Translations under genes and position numbers: made by a program
Notes under the pieces: model-generated
Database searches by the model: none
The model's input: only the letters and a program-made list of their open reading frames with translations
Told to the model about the DNA's origin: nothing
From: Sipunculus nudus
Lineage: Eukaryota > Annelida > Sipuncula > Golfingiida > Sipunculidae
Assembly (NCBI GenBank): GCA_026874595.1
Contig: CM049307.1
Location: 40,182,362-40,246,361 of the forward strand
DNA: 64,000 nt
Direction of reading: 5' to 3'
Shown here: piece by piece, positions 12,061 through 26,062 of the stretch
Numbering within the stretch: position 1 is the first letter of the stretch
How the letters are laid out: the number at the start of each line of letters is the position of its first letter

Positions 12061-15000
12061 AAACTGAAATTGAAACATAACTTGAAAACAAAAAGACCAA
12101 AAATAAAAATTTTGTCATTTGGAAATTTAAAAAATAAATTATAATATAAGACAGGAGGCAATTAATGATTATTGAAAAAGTATGATATAAATATATCCAC
12201 TTCAAAAGATGCTGACCTGTCTTTAATAAACTGCAAAATAGACAGCTTCCCTTGACATACAGACATAAATGATAAAACAAATTTAGGTTGTGCAAATATG
12301 TTATATAATAAAAATACCACTGTGCCATCATCTTTGTGTCTGTCAAATGTAATAATGCAGTTTAAGAACAGCAACTTCAGCCATCAAATAAATGCCACTT
12401 TTTTCTGCTTGCCAACAGGGGCAAAAAAGGGAAGCTTAACTGCATTTTACAAAAAGTATCAGGACAGAAAGAGGAATTCACTGGATTATTCCTTTATCCT
12501 GCATACATTTTCATGAATGCAATCATCCATAAAACACTGCAGAAGTGTAAATCCAGTAGAGATTAAATACCTTTCTTAAGCAGTCCATGTTGAATTAATA
12601 ATGAATTTCATATCCATTTTTTTTTTACTTTATTGCAAATTCAAATTTTCAGGAAAAAATAAAACTGAGAATATGACAAAAGCCTCAATAGCTGTGGACA
12701 GCAGCTTCTTTAAACAGGTAGTTCACTAGTGACATGAAGTGTTGGTCTTATGATTACAAATTTTCCAGTTTCACGTGAGAATCCCTAATTACAAGTGTTC
12801 TCACAGCAAGGGATGAAGGTTTACAGACCCCCTCCTGCTGTGATGGGGTCTCCACTGGAATTACACCTGCAGACTTCAGAGGCTGGATGAGTTAATGTGA
12901 CTAAAAGTCCCCAGTAGCTGGTCTGACAGGTGAACACTGTGAAGCTGGGGTCTGCTGATCCAGTCCAACAGTTCTGTGGAACCTGTCTCATTAGCCTCAT
13001 CAAGCTGAGTAAACTGGTTGGATGGGGAGAGTGATGGGCCCCTTTGAGGCTACAGGTTGCCACGGTGACCAGTCAGGACAGGTGGCTCACCAGCTGACCA
13101 GGATATCACCAGGACCCAGCCAAGGTCATGCTGTCACATTTGCCCATTAATGGCCCATATATTCATTAAGAGGGAATTAGCTACACCAACATGTTTGTTC
13201 AGCTTTATAAGAACAATGTATGTCCAAGTCTGACTTCACAGGAACTGACACAGGTCATGAAGGATGTGCACAGGGGGACAGATTAAGAATACAGTGGACG
13301 GCATGACCTTAGCTTTGTCAAGGTCAGTTTGCAGACAACATTTATCCAGGTCATTTCCCAGGTTATGACAGCAGCTTTGTGGTTTTGACACTGTGGGTGC
13401 TATATTATGATAACAAAGAAATTTCAGATAAAAGGGATTCACACCACAGAGTTAATCTTATTAGGTAAAGAGATTATACTGTTCAAACAAGTTAAGTCTA
13501 TAGTATCAATCCACAGAATCCAGTGTACTTCCCACAGGGAAACGGCAATTAAACATTCAACAGAAACCAATAGAAAACCAAGTGACAAATCATTATCTCA
13601 TCTGGAACACTGATGCAATGTGTGATATATTTCATATTAATTTGTCTGAAAATTGTAAAGGGAATCGTATACATGTATATTATATTCTGTTCCACAAACA
13701 TGTTTCTCAGAGACAATTTTCTGAAACCCCCAATATAGGAACTGCAATTGGAGTGATTCACTAAAATTCCACAAAAGAATTTTTACTTCAATCCTAAGAT
13801 AGTGTGGAACATCGTTTTGAGCTCTCTATCCTGATCTGATAAATCAATATGTCCCTGCAGGAGTAGCCATCTTTGTTTTGGCTGAAGATATTTTTTTTAC
13901 AGACAACAACCAATCAGCTGCTGGTAAATCTGACTGTTTTTGCATGTGACAAATGACCTTGACTGTCATAAATAGGTACGAGATGTACCGAGGTGCCACA
14001 TGCTGCATAGGCGTTTTCCTATGTTTTTACTTGATTAAATGTGATGCATTAAAAATTGAGCATGGCAGGTGGCTTGTTCCTTGTAAAACTGGTCCATTCC
14101 ACAGGTTTCTCTTTTTGAAGAACTTCTGGATGAAAAATAATATCCCAAACTGCTTGACACAGGCAGTGAGTATAATTATATTTATATGAAAGTGTGGAAG
14201 GGAACTGAAGTTCACATTGTATGGTGCCATGTTCATCATTAAGTTCAACAGTATAAAATGCTGGCACTACTAGATAATTGTTTATCAGCTTATCAGTGTT
14301 TATTATCGCCATTATCAGAAAAAAAATGCTTAATGTATGTTGGTAGCACTTGGTGACATTCCAGTGCAGGCTGTAAATCTGCCAATGAGGCTGCCAGAAG
14401 GCATGGTGACAAATAGCTGGTACACACAGACATCAATGACATCACAGGTTCATACGCTGCCATCCTCATAGGACCAGGAAAACACTTCTGTTTTGAGAAT
14501 GGAATGAGATATATCAGGTTCAATGATCTCATTATAAAAAACTCCACTGATGATTTCTACAAAAAAAATAAACTCCTACTGAACCTCAGAGATTCACTGC
14601 ATGTGATGCCTACATAACTACATATATTTAAAAAGTAACAGATGTTAAAAGTAGGTGAAAAAGATCAAAGGTTAATAACAGGCATGACCTTTGTGTTACG
14701 GTAAGACATTTGAAAGGTGGTAAATACTTACAAAAACCAGTTCTTGTTCAACCTACAAAATCCATACTAATAAATCTACTCATTATCTTTATAGCATGTT
14801 TGTATGGTTCTTATCATCTATGATAACATTTCTGTACAAGAGATCATTAACAAACATAGTTTGGGTGTGCATTTTCAAAACTGAATGAACTCTTAGTAAC
14901 AACCATCAACTTTTAAACCAATGTTCCCTCTTTCACAGAAAATTAAGGTTATTTTTTACAGAATTAAGTTAGTGTGTATTCTTTTGGTGAGCAATGATGG

Positions 15001-16140
15001 CTCTGTTGTATGTCCATGATGACTTATTGAACAGTGAGTGCTTGCCAGGCCCGGTCAAAATAAGAAGGGTATTTAAACCTCAATAGTTAAGTCACACTGA
15101 TGGTAATTTATTTATTAATAAAGAGTCTGCAGCAGTAATTAAAACACTTTGGTCTGATTGATATTGCTAAATGGTTTCAATGGTCACTGTAATTTAATAC
15201 AGATCATAGTAACCTAGCTCTTAAGATTTCAAAAAGATCTATCCTAAACCTTTCTTGTGGACAAAATAAAATTTTAAACGTCATTTAAAACACTTACAAA
15301 ATGTACATATCAGCTGACCAGAAAGTTCTCCTGTGACATAAGGACACCATCACTATCACTCATTAGCATTAATAATGACGAATTCCAACAAAATTCTGCT
15401 TTATCTGATGAAACTGCTTGTAACCAAACCATAATCTAAATGCATGAAAATGGCAACACATTGTGAGCTACCATAAAATATCCAACAAACAATAAAATAT
15501 CTGGTGGCAGATACACCAGAAATGTTTAACAAACAATAAAATATGTGCTGAAAGATATACTGCAAAGAATAATATTTCTTATGAAAGCTATACCAGCATA
15601 AATAAATATTTAGGTATCTATAAAAACAGAAGATTTACATCATTACATGAAAAACGTCCTGTAAAAATAAATAATAAACAAACATGGCATTCCCATGTAA
15701 TGAATATTCATGCCTTGCTGACACAGACCGCATTTATTATGTTTTTCTTGTGTCATGCAGCCTTGAAGAATATTCATACAGAACCCTATGCTATCTACAG
15801 CTGTACAAAATATATCCTCCAAAAAATCTGTGATCCATTAGCACAGTACTTATGAAAAGATCAACTATGTTAAATGATTACACAGAGTGTTCTAAAACCA
15901 TGGGTAGATCAAAGACCACATAAAGCTGCCCCACCTAGTGGCCCTCTTGTACACACCCTACACACATTTATTCCACTACTTTTTTATAACACTTTCCTCT
16001 ATCTCAGTCTTTGTGGTTACTTTCTAAACAAGGGAATGAAAGCTGAGTCTTCCCCCATTACATATTAGTGATGGTTATAAATGCATCAGAAAGAGAACAC
16101 AACTGGACACTCCCTTGTCTCCAATTAACATCCTGGACCA
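12061..16140. other. Non-coding interval with a GC-richer block at 12830-13130
   Basis: No exons or repeat ends assigned. The block 12830-13130 is GC-elevated and has several E-boxes (CAGCTG, CACCTG) and, at 13056-13069, GTTGCCACGGTGAC, one mismatch from an RFX X-box. The rest is AT-rich and unremarkable. Confidence 0.4.
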
Positions 16141-16171
16141 TCCCTGTAGAAGAGTTATTATTCTAACCATG

Positions 16172-16224
16172 AGGTCAAAGGTCAAGCTCCATTTTAACTC
16201 AAAAAAGGTCAAAGGTCAAGGTCA
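16172..16224 (+). promoter_or_regulatory. Cluster of AGGTCA half-sites (two perfect DR1)
   Basis: AGGTCAAAGGTCA occurs at 16172-16184 and again at 16206-16218, the second continuing into a third half-site at 16219-16224. DR1 is the classical HNF4/RXR-type nuclear receptor element. Similar GACCTTGACC motifs occur in the repeat cores of this window, so this may be repeat-borne. Confidence 0.5.
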
Positions 16225-17142
16225 TTAATCAGAGATAATAGGGTATTCACAACTGCACTTTGCTATGTTTAAGTAGGTTTACCATAATAATCACAGCATG
16301 TATTGCTGGATTTTTATAGGGTCAAAAGTCAAGGTTAAATCTGGCAGACTACTGGATCTGGAAGAAAAATAATAAAGATCTGTAATATGTTTTCTGCACT
16401 CAAAAAAGAACTCAAGATATGGCATATTTGATCAATGATATATTCCCGGGGACACCTACACCAGGTACATATATGAACTAGATTGATGATCACAAGAAGT
16501 CCCCCTACAAACAAGTTTTACCCAAATATGGATTTAGAAATTAACTTATCAAGCCTATTAGCCTCCCTCCCTACAGGAGGTTAGGGAGGCTTACATATGA
16601 AATAACACATATTGGAGTAACTGCAACATTTTTTGCACCAACTTTAATCATAATCTGTACACTATAATTTTAACTTAATGTATGTGTTTTAAATTTGAAA
16701 TTCAAGATCAGAGTCGGTTATGGTTTAAAGTGTCTTCTCAAAAGTAACAGACTACAGAGTGAATCTTTAAAATAGCCAAGGACAGCCTCATCAATTTCCA
16801 TAAACTAAATCAAAATTTCAATTAAGAATTTAAAATTATGTAGACAGATAAGACAGGCCTTTTAAGAGACACATAAGAATGAAGAAGCCAAAGAATGGAG
16901 ACCATAATTGTTATTTTAAACCTTCTGTAGTTTACACTGGCATCATATGTAAAGTCTAATAAAATCAGATTTTCATAACAATACCAATGACGGTACATAC
17001 AGCATGAAACACTGCACAGTTGTTACTCAGGTTACTCTGGTGTAGTATGCCACACACACTCTGTGTACACCAATGCTGAAAAAGAATAGGTTTGTATATC
17101 ATGTGATTTATGATTCCCATTTAAATGAGTACAGCTGTGGAT
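16225..17142. other. Non-coding, nothing recognised
   Basis: AT-rich DNA. A short hairpin (AGCCTCCCT / AGGGAGGCT) lies at about 16559-16592. No other structure was seen. Confidence 0.5.
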
Positions 17143-17156
17143 CCAGCAGGGGGCAC
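17143..17156 (+). promoter_or_regulatory. CTCF-like site (perfect core consensus)
   Basis: CCAGCAGGGGGCAC matches CCASYAGRKGGCRS at every position. It lies in non-repetitive intergenic sequence. Known consensus from vertebrates; use in this organism is inferred. Confidence 0.55.
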
Positions 17157-17296
17157 TAGTGGGGTGTTCCTCCATCCTTCCATCAGTAACACACCTGTTC
17201 TGTATACACACTTGATATGCTAAGTAAAACCCACTGTACATGTATACCAGACACATATCTCACAGGCCCTCCTACAAACATACTAGTTTGTTACTA

Positions 17297-17815
17297 GTGG
17301 TGTTCCAATAAATAGATTATATTGTTGATTGGTCATTTTCTTTCGTAATCAATTAAATCTACCAGTACTGCATTTTTTCATAACTGATCACAAACAATTT
17401 TGCATTTACATGTATATACAAAATAGTTGTACTATCCGGAAAAAAATATTCTGATATTGTTTGAGGTATAAAAAAGAGCACCAAAGATTTTTGGTAAGAC
17501 AGGGTGGTGCCACCAGTGTAGTTACCTCTGACCTCATTAAATATCCATGGATTTTGCTGGTAATTGAACTTAGGTGAGATATTATATTGATTAAATTTTA
17601 CTGTTGAGTTTTATCAAAATCCATTATATTCCTTGTAAGTTATCACAGCGAATAAGTATCAACAACTTGACCATTACCTTAAACTCTCAGTGTGATGTAC
17701 AAGTTAGACTGAATCTAATTGGTCAATGTATATAGGATAATTCTATACATCAAATTTCACAGTAGTATAGAAGGTACATAAAATAATCAGTTATTGAACG
17801 ATCATCAGTCATTTT
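17297..17815 (+). repeat. Interspersed repeat family R1, plus-strand copy
   Basis: The left part, with ATTGTTGATTGGTCATTTTC, and the right part, ending ATCAGTTATTGAACGATCAT, are both found in inverse order and orientation at 25650-26040. A palindromic box GGTGGTGCCACC lies inside at 17503-17514. Probably a non-autonomous DNA transposon; ends and target duplications are not certain. Confidence 0.45.
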
Positions 17816-18319
17816 TCTTCTTTAAATTACTGGATATGATTTTACCACCAGTTTAATTCCTACCACTTTTGGTTACATCTGTAGAGAAAATTACCATTTA
17901 TTTGGGATGGGGTTTGATCTGAAGAGTAGTTCAACTGCCCTCCTATCCACAGATATCTAGTAAGATATTGTATCTTATATTGGGAAGTTAAATTTCCCTT
18001 CCTTCCATCTTTTCTTCATCAATTCTTTTCCTTATTTTCTTTTTGTGTGATTACAATGTATGCAGTGAAGCTGCCTACTGACTGGCTCCTTGCACTGTTC
18101 ACCAGATGACATGTATCAAGCAGGATCAAGTTTGTCAGTGTGTGGTTAGGTCAGTGGGTGGTTATGTCAGTGTGTGGATAGGTCTGTGGTAAGAATAAAT
18201 AAACCAGCTTCTACAGGGGTTTATCACTTGTCTTAATAACTTACTTCTTTAAATGCTGAAAGACTTTGTTATACCCTCCCATGTATTGCCAGTATAGCTT
18301 GGTAATATCACATAATACT
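17816..18319. other. Non-coding, nothing recognised
   Basis: No exon or repeat assigned. A short direct repeat of GTCAGTGTGTGG lies at about 18135-18180. Confidence 0.5.
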
Positions 18320-18657
18320 ATTGTTGAATGGAGGGGCCTGAACAGTAGAGCTGTAAAATGCTCGGCTTTCTCCACTGGTGACCCGGGTTTGATTCCAGGT
18401 GTTGCCATGAGAGTGGGTTGTAGTGGCCTGTCCAAGGTCGGTGGTTCTGTCCGGGTTCTCTGGCTTCCTCCACCTCTCTCACTACGATCATCAATTCTAT
18501 CATGAACTTCTATTTTTGCCTTTAATATCCAACTGTGTACCGACTCAAACTGTCAAACTTTGTCATTGCTGAGGGAGCCAGTGCGGGCCAGAAAATCCGG
18601 AGACCTGAGACACGCTCATGCGCCGACTTCACTTTCTGTCAGTCATTGTTGAATGGA
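18320..18657 (+). mobile_element. Full-length tRNA-derived SINE with 13-bp target duplications
   Basis: ATTGTTGAATGGA occurs exactly at 18320-18332 and 18645-18657, bracketing a 312-bp body. The body starts GGGGCCTGAACAG, holds an RNA polymerase III B-box-like GGTTTGATTCC at 18386-18396 and continues into a non-tRNA 3' region (ATCCAACTGTGTACCGACTC). There is no poly(A) tail. A diverged copy of its 5' half lies in an ELAC2 intron at 56655-56803 on the minus strand. Confidence 0.88.
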
Positions 18658-18955
18658 ATTTATGGTTAAGATGGACTTAACTTATAGTAATTTTAAGGGA
18701 AGTCCACTTATCTGTTGAATTTCATGCAGCTTCACAGCTGAACACAGTTGCAGGTTCTTTTATTATACACTTTTAGAGGGATGGACATTAGAAGAAAAGT
18801 GGGACTGATCACCTGGAGGACTCAGGAGTTAAATACTAAAAACTTGCTGGTCCTCACAGAACAGGTGTTTTTAGGAAAACTGAATAGGAAATTTAATGAC
18901 ATAAGAATGCAATATAAAAGGAATAATAATTTAATGATCATTATTTATTAAAAAA

Positions 18956-19800
18956 ACTAGATATTTCTTGGCACTGCATGTGCCATAGTATCCCCAGAGA
19001 ATTAACCCCCTCCCCCCAGCCCTTGATAAGATGCATCTAACCTGTAAGTTTGATGACTGTACCAACAATTTTTTTTAGTTATTGCCGTAATTTCATTTTA
19101 ACATTATCGCTGCTGTGACCTTGAAAATATGTATCAAGGTCATCCATGTTCAAATTTGAGCTAGCCAGTGATAAGATGCATCAAACTTGTGGGTTTGGTG
19201 ACTGTACCTCAAATTCTTACAAAGTTATTCCGTTTAAACATCATTTTAGCAAGAAAACAACATAGGTGGCACCACCTGTCTTCTGCAGAAAACAATGCTA
19301 TCAGAGATCTTATGTCAAGTTGATTTTTGGACCAATCCATGCATCCCTCAGTGAGATATTAAAGTTAACATCATTTCAGCATTATGGCCTCTGTGACCTT
19401 GAAAAATGCATCCAGGTCATCTATATTCGAACTAGGCCTAGCCCTTGATAAGATGCATCTAAACTGTAGGTTTGGTGACTGTACCACAAATTCTTTTTGA
19501 GTTATTGCCCTAATATCATTTTATCATAATCGCTGCTATGACCTTGAGAAAATGCATTGAGGTCATCCATGTTTGAACTTGACCTAGCTGTTGATAAGAT
19601 GCATCAAACCTGTGGGTTTGGTGACTGTACCTCAAATTCTTACAAAGTTATTGTGTTAACATCATTTTAACAAGAAAACGACACAAGGTGGTGCCACCTG
19701 TCTTCTGCAAAAGACAAAGCTATCCAAGATCTTCGGTCAATTTGATTTTTGGATCATTCCATGGATCCCTTACTGAGATATTAAAGATTTTGAGTGAATT
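18956..19800 (+). mobile_element. Pearl/Helentron-like repeat (family C)
   Basis: The left end ACTAGATATTTCTT is followed by the hairpin GGCACTGCATGTGCC at 18970-18984. Core units follow, each with GATAAGATGCATC and GTGACTGTACC, at about 19020, 19170, 19445 and 19590. Boxes GGTGGCACCACC (19265) and GGTGGTGCCACC (19687) each head a segment with CTGTCTTCTGCA. The right end is not clear. Confidence 0.7.
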
Positions 19801-22800
19801 TCACCAAATATATAACTTTAATGTCAACATTACTTGGGCATCAAACACACTGGAAATCTTACAAATTCAGTTAAACTGGTGTATGAATATGATGCTATGT
19901 GCACCTATTTAACGGACAACTGATAACCAACTGTTGAACAGTACAGTGTTACGGTGATTGTATGTCACAGACAGCACTGTATAAACCTCATCTTAGTTTT
20001 GACAATAGCTAACACCAGCAGCAGCCAGTGATCAGGCTAAGTGTAAACATAGGACAGTTCTTATGGGCTGGCACGTGCCCGGCATCAGGCCAGCCTTGGA
20101 TGTTGTCAGCTTTCCACACATGCTGCAATATGACCCCGAGTTAACCTGACCATAACAAAATTCAGTTGAAAACCACCGTCACTAATCCTTGAAACAGGTG
20201 GGCGTTAAGATTTACTAGTACTAAGACAACTTGGGTCAAATTCCGAGATGCTTTCAATGAATGGTAGTACCTTGTGCAGAGCAAGTGCAAAACCCCCAAA
20301 GCCCTCCCTGACAGGGAGGGTGGCTGGAACCCCTTCACACATTCCTTTCTTCTTCAAGTCTGATTGGCTAAATGGGACCTCAGCAGCGGCTTTGTCTCAG
20401 ACGTGTGCCTGCTTTTGATTTTATTATTCAATTTACCACAGTGAGCATGGCGTCTTTTTTGTTTGGCACCCGTACCGCATGCGACCAGGCACGTGGACCA
20501 ATGTTCAGACTTCTAAAGAAAGGGGTGATGAACTGGACTGAGTAACTCGACCCTGCATTCCTTCAGAACGTGCCAGCCTCTAATGTCATTATAGTTAATG
20601 TAATTATTTATTCCTGCAGCTTATCATGCATTCCCTTCCATGTTGAGTTACCCAGTGACCTCATCGGCTGGGAAACATTATTGGTTTCTAAAAGTATAGA
20701 CTCTTAATTAATGGTACAGCTATCAGTGATATTTCTGAAACAGAATTAGACTACTTGTACATACCACCATAATAGCCCAAAAAATTAATGCCCAAACATT
20801 ACAATTTCCTTAGCTGTAGAAACACATTGATCATTTTAAAATTTAGCAGGTGCCACTATATTTGTTATGTGTTTGAATTTGCATAAAATATGCATACATA
20901 TACTGGCAACATTAAGTGAGAATCTGTCCAAACATTGCTCAGAAATGCTGCACATTGATGACAGACATGGGAAACTAATATATTTTTAAAATGCACTGAA
21001 AATATAATATATATAATAAATTTTTATTATTTTCTAGATAGATTTTGTTTCAATTATAAAATTTGTATTTCTATATAATTTCTGATATTTATATCCACAC
21101 ACAATGAATTACCTTGAGGCAAGTGGAGAAATTCATTTTTGGGATTGGATTCTGTGTGTGGAAAACATCTGTTGAAAAAAAAATGTTTCAAGACTAAGCT
21201 TTGGCACTTTTAATAAAAGAAATCCTTTAATTAAATAAGTACTTTGAAAAGCTACACCATGCACATGTAAGTGTATATCTGGAAAATGATTCAATCCTGG
21301 TTTACAAATTTTACCTAAGGGTGTTTTTACAATCAAACACTGATTCTCATCATTAAACCCTTAATGATAATGGTAATCACTGGCCAGTCCAGCTGGGTTT
21401 ATCTGTACCTGTTAACTTTATGTGGGGAATCTGACTGGTCAACTGCATGCCATAATGACCCTGACTGAAGTGTAACACGCAAAACAGTGTGTGTAAAACG
21501 ACACCACTGGTTAAACAAAATGGAGACATCATTACCATACAGACTAAATAAATCAGAGCCAAGCCTCATCAGTTGTTGGGAGAATGAGCTTTTACACAAA
21601 TGATCAGGTGATTAAAGTTCAAACAGAAACCAAAAGTATAATCTCCCGAACATTTGTATGCAAACTCAAAGTCTGACCATAACAAGTGATATTTAATATG
21701 GCTACAAAGTCAGTGACCCTCTATAGCTGTAACATACAGATTAGGCTGGTGTTTTAACATGAAGAAACCCTCTGTTGTGTATCCCCCAGCCTGCCTTAGG
21801 CCGGTATCAGTTGATCACTCATTTTGAGGTTATTTAACTCTGCAGCCATTCGGAGGACAAGCATGACCAACTGTGTGGAATCAATTACCGCCCGCTGACC
21901 CAGACGAAGGTGGTGATCAGTACATCACGGACCCCCTGTCAGGGTAGCTTACGAAGGGATCATATAATTATAACGACCTACCGAGGGGGTTCCTGACTCA
22001 GGAACTGAAAACACAAGACCCTGTAACATGCAGGAAATTACCCTAACCACAGGTTGTAGTGAAATGGAAAATTTTCATTAATTGATCCAAACAATCCAGA
22101 GAGCAATATGAATCAATCTATTAGTCTTATATTGACATAAGTCAAATTTTTGCTCACATAAAATTGTGTGGTCTTTGTTGAAATTTATTAGGCAGATTTA
22201 TGTAAGAGGACCCAAGCAAAAAAAAAAGAAAACTTTGATTGGAAAAGGTGAATCATGTCATAACAAATTTTTATATTTTCATCAATACCGTGAATTCTGT
22301 TAATTACACATGGCTAATATCTAAGATCAATTACGCTGCCACTCAGGATTTTATGGGAATATGTATAGATCTTACAGGAAAAAAGTATAAAATGATCTAA
22401 AAAAAGTATAAATCAATGCCAAATTGAGCAATTTTTGTTCAATTTTGCTGCGTGTTATATTTCTAAACATTCTTCAGGTATGAACTTTGCAGTTATATGG
22501 CAAGTTATAGGATGACTCCTCAGTATTCATATATCCGGTGATTCTGTCAAACAATGGCAAGAACAACAAAAGAAATAATCACGAATAAAATGTCACTTTT
22601 AATAAATATTGTCAGAGTATGACTGCTGCACTTATGTTAATGTAAACAGCCTAAAATCACCACCTAAAGATGAATATTTGCGAAAAAAAGTTTTAAAATA
22701 GGATTAAACCCTCAAGAAGTATGAAAAAGTATAAAAAGAAGTCTTTCCTAAAAAAATAGGTTACTTTGAAAAAAGTATGGAATGCCAGCACTGCAAGATA

Positions 22801-25640
22801 TGATATTTAAAACTTAACAACAGATCATCACTGATGGTATGTATAACTGGTTTCTGTATCTTACAAAGCTTAACTTACACAGCAAATTTTGAACAGCCAG
22901 TTTGTCTCAGTGTTAAAACTTTTTTTTGCAGCTGCAGGCACTGAATTTCCAATGTCATTTATCCCATTTATCTTGCGTGCAATATTGACAGGCTGACTGT
23001 GATTTAAATTCCAAGCGAGCAGACACAACAAAGCTGTTTTAGTTTTTCAAAGAGAAACACCAAGGCCATAATTTGATATTGCTAACTGGGTGGGGACACT
23101 GAAAATGCCAACAGGATTTTAACCCAGAAAATAAGTGCCATAAAATTAATGGACATGACTAGATACAAAACGACATTTTCATGGAATCTGATTCATAAAC
23201 AAAGTTGAAGCATTTGCTGGAGAAACCTTCACCGACATTAGATAGTGGATGAATATAACACTTATTTAAAACATATTGCCCCCACTCCACCATGACGTAA
23301 TTGGTTAATAACCACTGGAATCAAATTTAAGTAGGGTACCAAACTGTTATTACTTGAAACTTCTGTTGTACCCCCTGCAGGGTGAAAGGAATACTAATCG
23401 GGCGCGTGCCGTGGTTGTTTCTTTCCATAAACAAGCAGATGTAAATGTTTACAGTGGGTGGTAGTGATGATTTTACCACCTAAACTGTTTACGCTGCTGT
23501 GACAGACATTTTTCTTTCTCGTTTTGACAGCAGGTGCTCCATGGTACATTTAAGTCAATCATTTTCTCATTGTAAAAACAGCTGAGGCGGTGGTAAACCA
23601 GGGTGGATGGGTTTGTTACAGCTGCTGGTATTGGCAGTTAACATAATTAGGCTATAAAAGGTGTATATACTGAAGTCTATGTCAGATAAGTGTAACTGTC
23701 ACTGTCAGGGATGGACTCTAGGACAATGTACCCAGTCTGGGGGATGTATGTTTTATCTAAAATCAGTCATCTTTGAACATACTTAAATTTAAACTTAACA
23801 TAAATAATGTCAGAATTTACACAAAATGACTCAGCTAAATTTTTGCTAAAGCTAAAGCTGTCAAATTACTAAAAATTTGGGAAAAACACTCCAAATAAAT
23901 GTTATTTGTCACAGCACTAAACTCACAGGTTTAAACCCCCAACCTCCTCTTCCCCTTCTCTAATATGGATCCAGCCCTATATCCTGAGAGAGATACATAA
24001 GTACTATAAAAGAGATATATAAGGACTACTGAAATTCAGCTCAAGTCCAACAATGGAGAGTTCCATTACAAACCCACCTGGTTGGTATCATCAACTGCAC
24101 CCCTATTATGTTAAACTCAAACACTTCTCATACAAAAAAAAAATCAAAGAAAGAATATTTTAATAATCTCCTACAGATACTCCAAAAATCACACTACTCT
24201 GTGGATGATCTTCAGAGGACTATATCAAATATCAGACCTAATGTATAGAGTAGCAGAAGAGTACTTAAAAAGGTTGCTTGAGGTTTAAATGGCACAGCTG
24301 GAAGCTGATATATAGATTACATCTGTTTTTGTGTTCCATTCAACAAGTTGTACTTCACTGAAATCAGGTGGAAAGGTAGCCCCCCATCAAGATGCCCTAA
24401 AAGGCGACCTTGACTGACGATCTTGAGTGCCCCGCTTTGTGATGCGCACTTCACAAAAGTGAAGATAGATAATACCCACTACAAGATTACACTTTACGTT
24501 TTCAACCTGCAAAAATACCTGAATATCTTGGCATAGGTCCTTGAAAAGAGACCAAAAAAGCGGGTACCCATTAACCACCCATCAGGTCACTTTATCATAC
24601 ATTAGGTGCTTCATTGTCACGGGATGTCAAGTGTGGCCTCACTGAAGAAAATCTTATGTAAATATATGGAAATCTGAAATGGTATTAGATAACTGATAAA
24701 ACAGTCTCGTGGTACAGGTGTGATACTGGAGTTGTTCAAATTTTAACAAAGCTTATGCAAAGCATGTTAAATATTCAGTATAAAAATGCTACATATTATT
24801 CTTATCATATAATACAATATATTTAGCATTATCAAACTCACATACATGTGTGGTTTTATTTTAGACATGGTTTTCTCTGAATTACAATATAATATTATTT
24901 TATAAAATAAAATTATATATTTAATATTTATCATTGATATAATAAAATTTAAAATTTGATTTCATGCTAATATTATTAGTTTATAACATTTAATATAAAT
25001 AAATGAGAACAGTCCTGATGAGCATGAATGCAATTTTATTCTTCCAATCATTACTGAGCCTCTTACCTTGTGTGACAGACAATTCATCAATGGTCACATA
25101 CACCTAGTACCTGAGAAACCCTTACCTGGGCTGAATTTTTGAGAATTGGGTGTTAAGGCAAAGCTTGAGGAAAATTTTGCGATTTGCTTGTTTTTCTGTG
25201 TACCATTTTTCTTTTTTAAGAAAACCTACCAATTATCACAGGGTTGATATTAACAGTTAACTACTTACCCAAGACAAGTAAAAGTTCCAGAAAACAGTTG
25301 TAGGGCAACCAATGTTGGATCCTTCTTGCCTGACCAAGTATGTAGGTCAAACACAAAACTATTACGAAGGGTTGAAAACTAATTTTCAATGAACTATTTT
25401 CTTTCTTGGAGAAATGAAATTATATTGACAATACCTTCTTATCTTAAATAATCTGCACATTTATCTGTGCAAATAATACTTAAGAAAAATATGATTATCA
25501 AACAAAAACTTAACATGTTTACTATCTAACATGCAATAAATATTGCAAACAATAATTTTTAACACATGTTGTGTTCAAAACTATGACCACTTATTTTCCA
25601 TGGGCAAGTAACGATTCCCGTAGGGCAAGCAAAAGCTATT
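19801..25640. other. Non-coding interval with several GC-richer patches
   Basis: Patches at 20030-20570, 21770-22030 and 23270-23640 are GC-elevated and non-repetitive, and could be conserved non-coding elements. 24840-25010 is extremely AT-rich. A hairpin CCCTCCCTGACAGGGAGGG lies at about 20301-20320. No exon with convincing coding signal was found. Confidence 0.4.
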
Positions 25641-25649
25641 GGCTTTAAA

Positions 25650-26040
25650 ATCATAATCAATGTTTGAACGATAAAAACAACTGATGACTGATTATTGATC
25701 AATTATTTTATGTACTTCCTATTATACCTTGAAGCTGCTGTATTCAAGTACCTAAAATATTTACACAAACAAATAGGTCTGTCTGACATGTATATCGATA
25801 TTAAAAATGGAACCATATATTCACCAGCATCCAAGGTAAACTTTCCATTGGATGATTGTTGGCTGCGCAAGGTTCTGTTTTGATGATATTAGTTCCTTTT
25901 TCTTCGCATATTCCTGACAGGCTTAGATTCGTTGGATGTGCAAACATAACCATTTTTAATTTTATAGCAAAACGCAATGGATATAATCAATTTTGAAAGA
26001 AATTGACCAATAATCAATTTAATCGTTTAATCAGCACAAT
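25650..26040 (-). repeat. Interspersed repeat family R1, minus-strand copy
   Basis: Read on the minus strand this carries the same two terminal blocks as 17297-17815 (TGATTATTGGTCAATTTC at one end, CTGATGACTGATTATTG at the other). The internal sequence differs, as is common for related non-autonomous elements. Confidence 0.4.
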
Positions 26041-26062
26041 ATACATCTCCTTGCCACCAATG

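Noticed and set aside
15927-15941. Fourth CTCF site on the minus strand
   Set aside because: CCACTAGGTGGGGC has a mismatch at an invariant C of the core; counted only as a near miss.
18386-18396. Possible tRNA gene (B box)
   Set aside because: No cloverleaf could be drawn; the element has SINE structure with target duplications. The same applies to 28100 and 56741.
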